Of a DNA stretch of 64,000 bases, positions 19,801 through 27,098 are shown one piece after another. The notes beneath the pieces were generated by a model. The model had not been told where the DNA came from. It worked only from the letters and a program-made list of their open reading frames with translations, and searched no databases. Numbering within the stretch: position 1 is the first letter of the stretch; every line of letters begins with the position of its first letter. The position numbers were made by a program, and so were the translations under genes. Origin of the DNA: Paraburkholderia bannensis (GTDB taxonomy: Bacteria; Pseudomonadota; Gammaproteobacteria; Burkholderiales; Burkholderiaceae); the NCBI RefSeq assembly GCF_014200455.1, contig NZ_JACHBW010000004.1:357486-421485 (forward strand). Direction: 5' to 3'.

Positions 19801-20080
19801 ACGGCAACTGCGCGTAGCCCAGCCGCACGTCGTAGGGACCGTTGGTCGTGGGAAATTGAATGTTGTGACTCGGCCCGCTTTCGACTGTAAAGCCGATGTC
19901 GCGTGTGAGTTCGGAGAGATAGCGCGCCTGGAGCCGCGAGGTATCGATCTCGATCTGGACGATGCGCGCCAATATGACGATGGCAGCCAGAAACGCGACA
20001 ATGAAGCCCCATTTGACCCAGCGCCAGATCGAACCGGCACCGGTGGCGCGAACAGGAAAACGGACCGACGGGCGGCTCAT
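16847..20080 (-). CDS. Bifunctional class A penicillin-binding protein
   Basis: A 1077-residue inner-membrane peptidoglycan synthase. One transmembrane segment (about residues 22-42, WGFIVAFLAAIVILARIV) precedes a GT51 glycosyltransferase domain with LLFIEDKYLL and GGSTLATQIEKF. The C-terminal transpeptidase-like domain has all three motifs: STAK (in LGSTAKLRT), SVN (in FQHSVNLVF) and KTG (in YGKTGTGD). An insert of over 250 residues lies between SVN and KTG, making it longer than E. coli PBP1a or PBP1b. The TQIEKFRHS signature in place of the usual TQQLAKN marks a distinct subgroup. It is monocistronic and its start has no strong Shine-Dalgarno site. Confidence 0.88.
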   Translation of the reverse strand: MSRPSVRFPVRATGAGSIWRWVKWGFIVAFLAAIVILARIVQIEIDTSRLQARYLSELTRDIGFTVESGPSHNIQFPTTNGPYDVRLGYAQLPSFTERLTQRGFTIAAQARDSERMIQLAQDGLFLPFEEKDQAGIVLRDANGGTLFHTRYPQRAYESFDAVPPLVRDSLLFIEDKYLLAADQPNRNPAIDWGRFSRALVDQGLRIVDRHQQTPGGSTLATQIEKFRHSAGGRTATPPEKLRQIASASVRAYLDGPQTMPARQQILVHYLNSVPLSAKAGIGEVSGLGDGLAAWYGRDFRDVNRILREPVSSATLDEQALAFRQVLSLLIAQRAPSYFLQKNNDALARLTDSYLRLLGSGHVISPELRDAALATQLTLDRSKPAPRPAASYVDRKAVLTLRTQLMQALGLKTLYDLDRLDLTATATLDDAVQQAVSDRLADAATRDGAREAGLVGFEMLRPSDDPSKIAYSFTLFERANGENLVRVQTDSVNQPFDINSGARLNLGSTAKLRTIITYLQIVTALHDKYANEDAKTLRAMLPQVDPSDALTRWAIDYLSKTQDRSIDAMLEEAVQRKYSANPGETFYTGGGAQSFNNFESSDNAQILTVQRAFQHSVNLVFVRLMRDIVHYEMIQTSGPPSAWLDDPVARNRYLTQFVDGESQVYMKRFYMRYQGKSHDDALALLLQHTRKGPARIATVLRSVNPDGKQDWFNAQMRAQLKNTKFQWLDDEDLAKYYDKYAIDKFNLNDRGYIAGIHPLELWLLNYQRAHPDATLAQIQQQSRDVRLYTYKWLFKTRYHATQDRRIRRMIELQAYDAIGKSWRALGYPFDSITPSYGAAIGASGDRPAALAYLIGLVSSDGEKLPTHSFESLDFARGTPYETRFVHASTPPQPLISPQIAKVTRELLSSVVEGGTAKRLADGMPMPDGKMLPVYGKTGTGDQRFNVYAPGARLIESRKVNRSATFVFVIGDRFYGTLTAWVHEPYAARYTFTSALSVQLLKSLAPVLQPLLEDKSAPKDGKLKSATQPPQVTLIDTDTGATQQVSWTQLTRASNPGWSSTMPGFYSDAESSTKVWAGN

Positions 20081-20402
20081 GGTTATTCTCCCTGACGTCG
20101 CGTCAGATCGCGGAGTACACCTCTGGAAGATAGTCTATCTCGCCCGCTGCGTTCGTGTGCGCTCGCAATGCGCGTCGAATACAAGAGTCGCATGCTCGCA
20201 ACAGGCGTGCCCATGCGTTTCGACATGCACGCGCCGCAATCCGACACCTGCGCGCCATCTGCAAGCCATTTCCACGCCTTCCGCCGCCAGATTGGTGTTT
20301 TCACCGCCCCATCAATGTGCGCGAACCCACGCCGGCATGCGACGTGCTGCCGATATAATCTTCGGTCCCCCAGCCGCCAGCGGCCCACGCATCAGGAGCC
20401 CT
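20081..20402. other. Intergenic stretch between PBP and lipoprotein genes
   Basis: About 320 bases containing the divergent promoters of the PBP gene and the lipoprotein gene at 20403. Short open frames here read through the lipoprotein frame or lack start sites. I see no repeat or RNA gene. Confidence 0.5.
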
Positions 20403-20735
20403 ATGAAGAAGCTAGTCGTGCCCCTTGCCATTTCACTCACGCTCGGCGCTTGCGCCTGGTTTCAAAGCGATCCGGATTCGGGTCAGCCCGTTATCGATTC
20501 GACGACCAACCGTTCGGTTCGCGATGTGATTTCCTGCCTGACGGTGGAAGCCACCCGGCATAACTCCAGCTTCAGCACGACTTCGTTGCCGCAAGGCGAA
20601 ATGCTCGATTTCGGCGACTCGAACGTCATCAAGGTGCGCGCCGACAACGGCGCCACCACCTATCGCTTCTACGCGGGCAAGCGCCACGCCTCAAACCTCT
20701 GGATCGAGGGCGCGAGCAAGACCTGCGCGCCCTGA
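20403..20735 (+). CDS. Small lipoprotein, unknown
   Basis: A 110-residue lipoprotein: MKKLVVPLAISLTLGAC is a classic lipoprotein signal with Cys17. The mature part is a small soluble domain with two more cysteines (about residues 45 and 108) that could form a disulfide, ending SKTCAP. AGGAG sits seven bases before the ATG. The domain is not one I recognise. It stands alone between two intergenic regions. Confidence 0.75.
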   Translation: MKKLVVPLAISLTLGACAWFQSDPDSGQPVIDSTTNRSVRDVISCLTVEATRHNSSFSTTSLPQGEMLDFGDSNVIKVRADNGATTYRFYAGKRHASNLWIEGASKTCAP

Positions 20736-20840
20736 GCGTGGGTATCCCATTCCCATCCGTTTGTCGCGTATGCCTTCTGTAATCGGGGATTGGCGTCTCG
20801 TGAAAGGCACGCGGCGCAAACCCTGTGACATCGGCTTACG

Positions 20841-20877
20841 CGCCGTACTACACGCCGTAACGCCATGTAGTACGGCG
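20841..20877. promoter_or_regulatory. Perfect 12-bp inverted repeat hairpin
   Basis: CGCCGTACTACA (20841-20852) and TGTAGTACGGCG (20866-20877) pair perfectly around a 13-base loop. It lies between the lipoprotein gene (ends 20735) and the small protein at 20966. No T-run follows, so it is either a Rho-independent-like terminator of poor quality, an mRNA-stabilising hairpin or an operator. Confidence 0.6.
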
Positions 20878-20965
20878 ACACATTTTCGCGGGCGGGTTTT
20901 AAGAATCGTTTAAGACTTCGTCCGCATCATCGCGTCACCCATAAGAAACGCAGCAGGAGGTGCCC

Positions 20966-21265
20966 GTGTACTGGACAGGTTCGAAGCAATTGGCAACAAA
21001 GACAGCAAGCAGCGAACAGGACGCCAAGCCGACCAAGCCGGGCAAGCGCACGATCCTGCGCCGCCTGCTGAGCCATCATGAGCTGGCCACGTTGCTGGTG
21101 CTGCTGCACGCGCCCATCGACGCGCACGCGAAGCCCGAGATCTCGTCGCTTCAGGAAGCGGGTCTGGTCGAGCAGGTTCCCGGCGATGCCACCGCAGGCG
21201 CCACGCAGATCCGGCTGACGCCCGAAGGCAATGCAGTCCTGCAGGGACTCGGCCTCGCACGTTGA
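20966..21265 (+). CDS. Small winged-helix-like protein, unknown
   Basis: A 99-residue protein. The fold pattern of the C-terminal 70 residues (LSHHELATLLVLLHAP, EISSLQEAGLVEQV, TQIRLTPEGNAVLQGLGL) resembles a winged helix-turn-helix with a recognition helix and a wing ending in LTPEG, as in MarR or PadR domains, but the match is short. The GTG at 20966 is preferred because AGGAGG (20955-20960) lies five bases upstream; an in-frame GTG at 20960 would overlap that site. A strong terminator follows at 21326. No partner gene is adjacent. Confidence 0.65.
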   Translation: MYWTGSKQLATKTASSEQDAKPTKPGKRTILRRLLSHHELATLLVLLHAPIDAHAKPEISSLQEAGLVEQVPGDATAGATQIRLTPEGNAVLQGLGLAR

Positions 21266-21325
21266 TGTGATGCATCGCGACGGGTGGATGATCCACGGTC
21301 GGCGCGCACAGTCACCACGAATAGC

Positions 21326-21360
21326 AAAACGGCGGCACGCTCAAAGCGTGCCGCCGTTTT
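21326..21360. terminator. Strong Rho-independent terminator
   Basis: Perfect 16-bp arms (21326-21341 and 21345-21360) around a 3-base loop, ending in seven T residues (21357-21363). It terminates the rightward small gene at 20966. Confidence 0.92.
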
Positions 21361-21542
21361 TTTACCTGCAGCTTCCTTGCAGCCAGGGCAGATCAATCCG
21401 GTGCAAGCGCTTCCAGGGCGGCGAGCGCAAGCAACCCGCTGCGCGTTTCATGGCGTTGCGCCACAGAGGCATCGATCTTATGCAAGACGAAGCGAGGAAG
21501 GCCGGTGTTGATGCTTTCAGGCTTCGCCGCCAGGTTCCCCAT

Positions 21543-21562
21543 GGCGGAACTCGTGTTCCGCC
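21543..21562. terminator. Hairpin just after the response-regulator stop
   Basis: GGCGGAAC (21543-21550) pairs with GTTCCGCC (21555-21562) around TCGT. It begins one base past the stop codon of the leftward response-regulator gene. There is no T-run, so termination strength is uncertain. Confidence 0.5.
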
Positions 21563-21563
21563 C

Positions 21564-22280
21564 TCAAGCCGCCACGCGCTCAAACGGCGCTTCTTCCTGC
21601 AGTCGCAGCAAACGGTAGCCGCTCTTATAAACCGGCTGCAGGCGAAAACCATTGTGTTCCTCGATGTCGAGCAGCACGCGCAGGCGTGAAACATGACTGT
21701 CGATCGTGCGCGTGAGCGTATGCAGCTCGCGCCCCCAGACCATCGCGTAGATATGGTCGCGCGACAGCACCCGGCCGATGTTGGCGAAAAACAGCGAGGC
21801 CAGCCGATACTGCGTAGTCGACAGATCGACGGCATTGCCATGCACCGTCACCAGCTGGCGACGCATGTCGAAATGGTAAGGGCCGGCGTCGAGCATCGGC
21901 ATTTCATAGCGCTCGGGGAAAGCCCGCCGCAGCAACGCATTCACGCGCGCGCGCAACACCGATGCGCCCACCGGCAGGCTCACGTAGTCGTCGGCGCCGA
22001 CGGAGAACGCGCGCACCACGCTATCGTCCGAAGCGTCTTCGGAGGCGAACAGCACCGGGATCTGGCTGCCGTTCACGGCGCGCACCGTCTTCAGCAGATC
22101 CGTGCCCGAGAACCGCGTGCCCTGCCAGTCGAGCACCAGCATGTCGACGGTGGACGCGGCCAGCGCCTTGGCCAGCATGATGCCGTCGCTGAACGGCAGG
22201 CAGGCGTGCCCACTCTGCGTGAGCGCACGTTCGATCTGCTCGCGTTGGGTGGCGTCGCGCTGAAGAATCGCGATACGCAT
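21564..22280 (-). CDS. Response regulator with degenerate receiver and winged-helix output
   Basis: A 238-residue OmpR-type protein. The receiver (1-120) keeps the central Asp (VDMLVLDWQG) but lacks other key residues: the acidic pair at the N-terminus is replaced (IAILQRDATQ), and the conserved Lys of the KP motif is Leu (DDYVSLPVGA). The output domain (about 140-232) is a normal OmpR winged helix: LSTTQYRLASLFFANIGRVLS, HTLTRTIDSHVSRLR and SGYRL. A non-canonical, perhaps phosphorylation-independent, mode is therefore likely. No histidine kinase gene is adjacent. The ATG at 22280 begins the receiver; the frame upstream is not protein-like. Its targets are unknown; the divergent MHS transporter is a candidate. 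Confidence 0.85.
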   Translation of the reverse strand: MRIAILQRDATQREQIERALTQSGHACLPFSDGIMLAKALAASTVDMLVLDWQGTRFSGTDLLKTVRAVNGSQIPVLFASEDASDDSVVRAFSVGADDYVSLPVGASVLRARVNALLRRAFPERYEMPMLDAGPYHFDMRRQLVTVHGNAVDLSTTQYRLASLFFANIGRVLSRDHIYAMVWGRELHTLTRTIDSHVSRLRVLLDIEEHNGFRLQPVYKSGYRLLRLQEEAPFERVAA

Positions 22281-22684
22281 AAGGAAACCTCTCAAATTCG
22301 GAGAGTGCAATTCTGTGGAGAAGTGCAAAGGCCGCCCATAAGAGGAGTCTGAATTGCGGCGCGGTGCGTCTGGTTTGCGCATTTGCGTCAACGCGCCGTC
22401 ATTCGCTGCGCTCACGCCTGCCACGCCAGGTGCATCGTCGGCTTCCGGTAAAATCGCCGTCTGGCTAGAAGTCGTCGACGCGCGCCCCCTCCCTGGCCTA
22501 CCCGGCCCCGCGCGCGCCGTTCCCCGTGCCCACCCGCGCCCGCCTTCCGACCGCCGCCGTCCGACGCGCCATCCGCGCGTACGCCGGCGTGACGCCAACC
22601 GGCTTCAAATCAGCCAAAAATCGGCTAAAAATCGACCTCCAGTCGACATCGATAACAATTTCACGGTATCTGGACATTTCGGAA

Positions 22685-23986
22685 ATGCAGGCAACGGATC
22701 TGGACGCTCGCGCGAGCGCCCCGGCGCGCACGCTCGCGCGCAGCGACTACAAGACACTCGGCCTCGCCGCTCTCGGCGGCGCGCTGGAGTTCTACGACTT
22801 CATCATCTTCGTGTTCTTCGCTCCGGCGATCGGCCAGTTGTTCTTCCCGGCGGCGATTCCCGACTGGCTGCGCCAGTTGCAGACCTTCGGCATTTTTGCG
22901 GCAGGCTATCTGGCGCGTCCGCTCGGCGGCATCGTCATGGCGCACTTCGGCGACCTGCTCGGGCGCAAGCGCATGTTCACGCTGTCCGTGCTGCTGATGG
23001 CGCTGCCCACGCTCGCGATGGGCTGCCTGCCCACCTATGCGACGATCGGCGCGCTCGCGCCCGTGCTGCTGCTCGCCCTGCGCGTGCTGCAAGGCGCGGC
23101 CGTGGGCGGCGAGGTGCCGGGCGCATGGGTGTTCGTCTCCGAGCACGTGCCGCGCCGCCATACCGGCTACGCCTGCGGCACGCTGACCGCGGGTCTCACC
23201 TTCGGCATCCTGCTGGGTTCGCTGATCGCAGCAGCCGTCAATCATCGCTTTGCGCCGACGGAAATCGCCTCCTATGCGTGGCGCATCCCTTTCCTGATTG
23301 GCGGCGTTTTTGGCCTGTTTTCGGTGTATCTGCGCCGCTGGCTGCACGAAACGCCGGTTTTCGCGGAAATGCAGGCGCGCAAGTCGCTCGCCGACGAAAT
23401 CCCGCTCAAGGCAGTGCTGCGCGACCATGGCCGCGCGGTCATCGTCTCGATGCTGCTGACGTGGATGCTCTCGGCCGCCATCGTGGTTGTGATCCTGATG
23501 ACGCCGCCGCTGCTGCAGAAGCAATTCCATCTGGATGCGACCACGTCGCTGCTCGCCAACTGCGTCGCCACGGTGTTCCTCACCATCGGCTGCATCAGCG
23601 CGGGCGCACTCGCCGACCGCTTCGGCGCGCGCCGCGTGCTGTCGATTGGCGGCATCGCGCTGGCGATCTCCTACTACACACTTTTCCGTCAGATGTCCGT
23701 GGACAGCTCCATGCTGATGCCGCTCTATGCGGTGGCCGGTCTGCTGGTGGGCACGATTGGCGCGGTGCCCTTCGTGCTGGTCAATGCGTTCCCGCCCGTG
23801 GTGCGCTTCTCCGGCATCTCGTTCTCGTACAACGTCGCGTATGCGGTGTTCGGCGGTCTCACGCCCATCGTGGTCGCCTTGCTGATGAAGTCGCAGCCGC
23901 TGGCACCCACTTACTACGTCGCCGCGATCTGCGTGCTGGGCGCGCTGACTACGCTGTTCTTCAAGGACCCCGTGCGAGGCGATTGA
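22685..23986 (+). CDS. MFS transporter, metabolite:H+ symporter type
   Basis: A 433-residue, 12-helix transporter of the metabolite:H+ symporter branch of the major facilitator superfamily, related to ProP, ShiA and KgtP. Features are the start of helix 1 GGALEFYDFIIFVFFAPAIG, the loop 2-3 motif GDLLGRKRMFT, RVLQGAAVGGEVPGAWVF in helix 4, and WRIPFLIGGVFG before helix 6. Substrates of this branch are organic acids and compatible solutes. ATG at 22685 (MQATDLDARA) is chosen because the upstream part of the frame is not conserved in character; the ribosome-binding site is weak. A terminator at 24022 follows. The divergent regulator at 21564 is the nearest candidate controller. Confidence 0.88.
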   Translation: MQATDLDARASAPARTLARSDYKTLGLAALGGALEFYDFIIFVFFAPAIGQLFFPAAIPDWLRQLQTFGIFAAGYLARPLGGIVMAHFGDLLGRKRMFTLSVLLMALPTLAMGCLPTYATIGALAPVLLLALRVLQGAAVGGEVPGAWVFVSEHVPRRHTGYACGTLTAGLTFGILLGSLIAAAVNHRFAPTEIASYAWRIPFLIGGVFGLFSVYLRRWLHETPVFAEMQARKSLADEIPLKAVLRDHGRAVIVSMLLTWMLSAAIVVVILMTPPLLQKQFHLDATTSLLANCVATVFLTIGCISAGALADRFGARRVLSIGGIALAISYYTLFRQMSVDSSMLMPLYAVAGLLVGTIGAVPFVLVNAFPPVVRFSGISFSYNVAYAVFGGLTPIVVALLMKSQPLAPTYYVAAICVLGALTTLFFKDPVRGD

Positions 23987-24021
23987 CCCGCTCCTTCGTA
24001 GCAGTCATCTATATAGTGGTA

Positions 24022-24055
24022 AAAACGGCGCCAGATCATGATCCGGCGCCGTTTT
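24022..24055. terminator. Rho-independent terminator
   Basis: AAAACGGCGCC (24022-24032) pairs with GGCGCCGTTTT (24045-24055), and the loop extends the stem by GATCATGATC-like pairing. T-rich on the right side. It ends the MHS transporter gene. Confidence 0.9.
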
Positions 24056-24116
24056 AACTTCGACCTTTCACGTCAGCCCGAAACGTCGTCGCAAGCCGCG
24101 TCCTAACATTGGACGC

Positions 24117-25598
24117 ATGAAACCCGCACACACCACTCCGCCAGCCGCCCCTCATGTCCGCTTCACGCCCGCGCTCGCGCGCATCGTGGGGACGGTCAGC
24201 GTGGGTTTCGTCGTCACCCAGCTCGACGTCACCATCGTCAATATCGCGCTCGTGCGCATCGCCACCGACCTGCACGCGAACGTCGCGCGCCTGCAATGGA
24301 TCGTCGATGCCTATACGCTGGCTTTCGCGGTGCTGATGCTCTCGGGCGGCGTGCTCGGCGACCGCTACGGCGCGCGCCGCATGTATGCGGTTGGCCTCGT
24401 AGTGTTCGCGCTCGCCTCGCTCGCCTGCGGACTCGCGCCCAATCCCGCCCTGCTGATCGGCGCCCGCGCGCTGCAAGGCGCAGGCGCCGCCGCCATGCTG
24501 CCGAATTCGCTCGCGCTGCTCAACGAAGCCTGCCGCCACGAGCGCTCGTTGCGGCCCCGCGCCGTGGGTTTCTGGACCGCCGCGGGCGCGATCTCGATTG
24601 CGGCCGGGCCGGTTGCAGGCGGCCTGCTGATCGCGGCGTTCGGCTGGCGCAGCATCTTTCTCGTGAATCTGCCGCTGTGCGCCGCGGGGCTGGCCGCCAC
24701 GCTCGCCTGGGTTCCGGCCAAGCAAAAACATGCCGATACCGCGGCCAATGCGGCATCTGCGCAACGCCCGCGCAGTCTCGACGTGCGCGGCCAGTTGCTC
24801 GCCGTCATCGCGCTCACGGCCTTCACGGGAGCGGTGATCGAATGGCGGCCGCTCGGTTTCACGCATTGGGCGATCTGGGGCGGCCTGCTGCTGGCCGTCT
24901 TCGCGGGCGTGGCCTTCGTCGCTCAGGAGGCGCGCACGGCCGATCCCATGCTGCCGCTGGCGATGCTGCGCAACCGCACCTTCAGCGCGGCAGTCCTGTT
25001 CGGCATCTGCGTGAATCTGACCTATTACGGGACGGTCTTCGTGCTCGCGCTGTTTCTCCAGCATGCTCGCGGTCTGACGCCGTTGCAGGCGGGGCTCGCC
25101 TTCATCCCGCTCACCGGCGGCTTCCTGATCTCCAATATCGCCAGCGGCCATCTGGTGTCGCGCTTTGGCACGCGGTTGCCAATGATCGGCGGCGCGCTGG
25201 TTGCGGGGCTGGGCTATGCGCTGCTGATTCCCGTCGATGCGGGTACGCCGCTCGTCGCCATGCTGGCCGCCTTCCTGCTGATCCCGAGCGGCATGGGGCT
25301 CGCCGTGCCGGCCATGACGACGACGGTGCTGAGTTCGGTCGAGCCAGCCCGCGCCGGCACGGCTTCGGCGTTGTTGAACACGGCGCGCCAGGCGGGCGGC
25401 GCGGTGGGCGTGGCGGCATTCGGCGCGCTGACCGGTGGCGGCGCGGCCGCCGAAGTGACGGGCGGTCTGCATGCCGACGCCGGCATTTCCGGCGCGCTCC
25501 TGTTGATCGCCGCGTGCCTGGCCTGGACGATGCGCGCCGATTCCCCCCATTGCGCGCAGGCCGCACCGGCTGAACCGCGCCTGAAGACCTCGCGCTGA
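24117..25598 (+). CDS. MFS drug efflux transporter, DHA2 (EmrB/QacA) type
   Basis: A 493-residue protein with about 14 predicted membrane helices. Motif D1 (QLDVTIVNIALVRIATDL), motif A (GGVLGDRYGARRMY), motif B region (ARALQGAGAAAMLPNSLALL) and motif C (WTAAGAISIAAGPVAGGLL) are all visible, as expected for proton-driven drug export of the EmrB/QacA branch. No adjacent membrane-fusion gene (EmrA type) is present, so it should work alone in the inner membrane. Its own terminator at 25602 follows. Substrates cannot be predicted. Confidence 0.9.
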   Translation: MKPAHTTPPAAPHVRFTPALARIVGTVSVGFVVTQLDVTIVNIALVRIATDLHANVARLQWIVDAYTLAFAVLMLSGGVLGDRYGARRMYAVGLVVFALASLACGLAPNPALLIGARALQGAGAAAMLPNSLALLNEACRHERSLRPRAVGFWTAAGAISIAAGPVAGGLLIAAFGWRSIFLVNLPLCAAGLAATLAWVPAKQKHADTAANAASAQRPRSLDVRGQLLAVIALTAFTGAVIEWRPLGFTHWAIWGGLLLAVFAGVAFVAQEARTADPMLPLAMLRNRTFSAAVLFGICVNLTYYGTVFVLALFLQHARGLTPLQAGLAFIPLTGGFLISNIASGHLVSRFGTRLPMIGGALVAGLGYALLIPVDAGTPLVAMLAAFLLIPSGMGLAVPAMTTTVLSSVEPARAGTASALLNTARQAGGAVGVAAFGALTGGGAAAEVTGGLHADAGISGALLLIAACLAWTMRADSPHCAQAAPAEPRLKTSR

Positions 25599-25601
25599 AA
25601 G

Positions 25602-25627
25602 AAAAAGGCTCCTCACGGAGCCTTTTT
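25602..25627. terminator. Rho-independent terminator
   Basis: AAAAAGGCTCC (25602-25612) and GGAGCCTTTTT (25617-25627) around a 4-base TCAC loop, four bases past the stop of the MFS gene. A-run and T-run make it bidirectional, serving also the leftward gene at 25668. Confidence 0.95.
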
Positions 25628-25667
25628 CAACTGGCGCACGGCGCAGCGCGCGAGCTGGCGCCCGCCT

Positions 25668-25937
25668 TTAGAGCGACGTCTCCTGGATGGCGCCAGTGCT
25701 CAGCGCACGTTCGATCAGTCCTTCGTTCTGCGCCTTCTTGATTGCGTGTGCGATCAGTTGCGCGGGTTCCTCAAGCTCTGCCTTGAGCGCGCCAAGCAGG
25801 CCCGAGGCGTCGAGGATAACCAGCGTGGTGGCCGTATCGGCGGTACTGATCAGCACGCGGCGCGTGCTGTCCTCTGCGAGGCTCGCGCAGAACTGCCCCG
25901 TCTTGCCGCCCACGTTGAAGTCGAAATTTTGTATCAA
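25668..25937 (-). CDS. Conserved-looking small protein, unknown
   Basis: An 89-residue acidic protein, MIQNFDFNVGGKTGQFC at the start, with two short strand-like segments (RRVLISTADTATTLVILD) and a C-terminal helix (EEPAQLIAHAIKKAQNEGLIERAL). No signal peptide or membrane segment. The start has AGGGAG upstream (reading leftward), and the gene ends at a shared terminator. I do not recognise the family. It is probably monocistronic, since the DoxX gene 69 bases away has a separate context. Confidence 0.65.
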   Translation of the reverse strand: MIQNFDFNVGGKTGQFCASLAEDSTRRVLISTADTATTLVILDASGLLGALKAELEEPAQLIAHAIKKAQNEGLIERALSTGAIQETSL

Positions 25938-26006
25938 AGCCGGCTCCCTGTTTCATGTGGATTCAATGGATCGTATCCGTGATCGACCTGCACGACGCCG
26001 CGGCTT

Positions 26007-26438
26007 TCAGCCGCCAAAACCACCGCGCGGCGCGCGCAGGCCATCAATGGAAGCACGTCCCGCGCCCGTTACCGTCAAGAGCAGAAAACCGCCGGCAATT
26101 GCCACATTTTTCCAGAAGTGCACGACGGCATCCTGCTGCAAGGCGGCCTGGGTGACGTTCCAGAAATCGTGCCCGAGTATGGCCGTGACGATAGCGTACA
26201 CGGCCAGCATGAAGGCGACGAAACGCGTGCGTACGCCAAATACGATCGCGAGACCGCCCAGTAATTCGATGGTGACAGCAACGGGCGCTGTGAACTGCGC
26301 GTAGGGCACGTTATGCGCATGCAGGTAGCCAACGAACCCCGCGTACCCCAATAGCTTCATCGCCCCGCCCCAGAGAAACAGTATCGCGAGCGCGAGTCGG
26401 GCGATGAAAATGATGAGGGAATCGGCGGGACGGGTCAT
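26007..26438 (-). CDS. DoxX family membrane protein
   Basis: A 143-residue DoxX/YphA-type protein with four membrane helices. Family marks are FIARLALAILFLWGGAMKLLGYAGF in helix 1, AVTIELLGGLAIVFG in helix 2, and DFWNVTQAALQQDAVVHFWKNVAIAGGFLLL at helices 3 to 4. DoxX-like proteins are linked to thiosulfate:quinone oxidoreduction or to redox stress defence, but for single-gene members the role is not settled. It ends in GGFGG. The gene at 25668 lies downstream on the same strand, 69 bases away. Confidence 0.85.
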   Translation of the reverse strand: MTRPADSLIIFIARLALAILFLWGGAMKLLGYAGFVGYLHAHNVPYAQFTAPVAVTIELLGGLAIVFGVRTRFVAFMLAVYAIVTAILGHDFWNVTQAALQQDAVVHFWKNVAIAGGFLLLTVTGAGRASIDGLRAPRGGFGG

Positions 26439-26677
26439 GGAGGGCTCCGGTTTGCAATAACGCAGTGACCGTGTTAGCGCCCCACAGTTCCCCGGGCTGA
26501 TGAATTACGCGAAATGGAATGAGGAAAACAAAGAGGGGCACACCGCGATTGCACCGCATGGGTGGCGCGGCCTTTAATTAGGATGGCGATATAAATGGTG
26601 TGCAATCGCGAGTCCGACGCGATGCCTCATCAACTGCGCGTTTACCCTCGTGAGCAGCGGCTCGCGACGGGCCAACG

Positions 26678-26839
26678 TTAGTGCTTGTGGCGCATGCCGT
26701 GCGGGCGGCGGCCATCGAGCCACCGGGTCAAGCGCTGCTCGATCGCACCCCGGCTGCGGCGCGAAATCGCCCACGACGCCGCGCACACCAGCACCATCAC
26801 GGCCGGACCCAGCAGATAAGCAGCAACCGTTTCCCTCAT
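26678..26839 (-). CDS. 53-residue single-pass membrane protein
   Basis: The protein starts MRETVAAYLLGPAVMVLV, has one hydrophobic segment (about residues 4-22) and then a basic, His-rich tail (RRSRGAIEQRLTRWLDGRR to HGMRHKH). An AAGGAG site sits six bases before the ATG at 26839, which decides the start; the frame continues upstream without a convincing site. A topology with the basic tail in the cytoplasm is expected. The family is unknown. The 239 bases between it and the DoxX gene hold no other supported gene. Confidence 0.55.
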   Translation of the reverse strand: MRETVAAYLLGPAVMVLVCAASWAISRRSRGAIEQRLTRWLDGRRPHGMRHKH

Positions 26840-27098
26840 GGCCGTCTCCTTCGCCAAGCCGCCAGATAGAGTGTGAGGATTAGATTCTAGGCGATCAAAA
26901 GTCGGCCGGTAAGCTGCCTGAGCGATCACCACACACGTTCTTTTGCACGGTTTTCTTATATCGTACCTATGGCGATATAGACCACCGAAATGCGCGCGCA
27001 GCAGGGCGGTATAACGGCGGCCTCAGGCAGTCTGCGGTGCGGCGCACATGACCTCGGAGGTAATGGATGACATGCGGCGTTTCGCTAGAATCGGCGCC

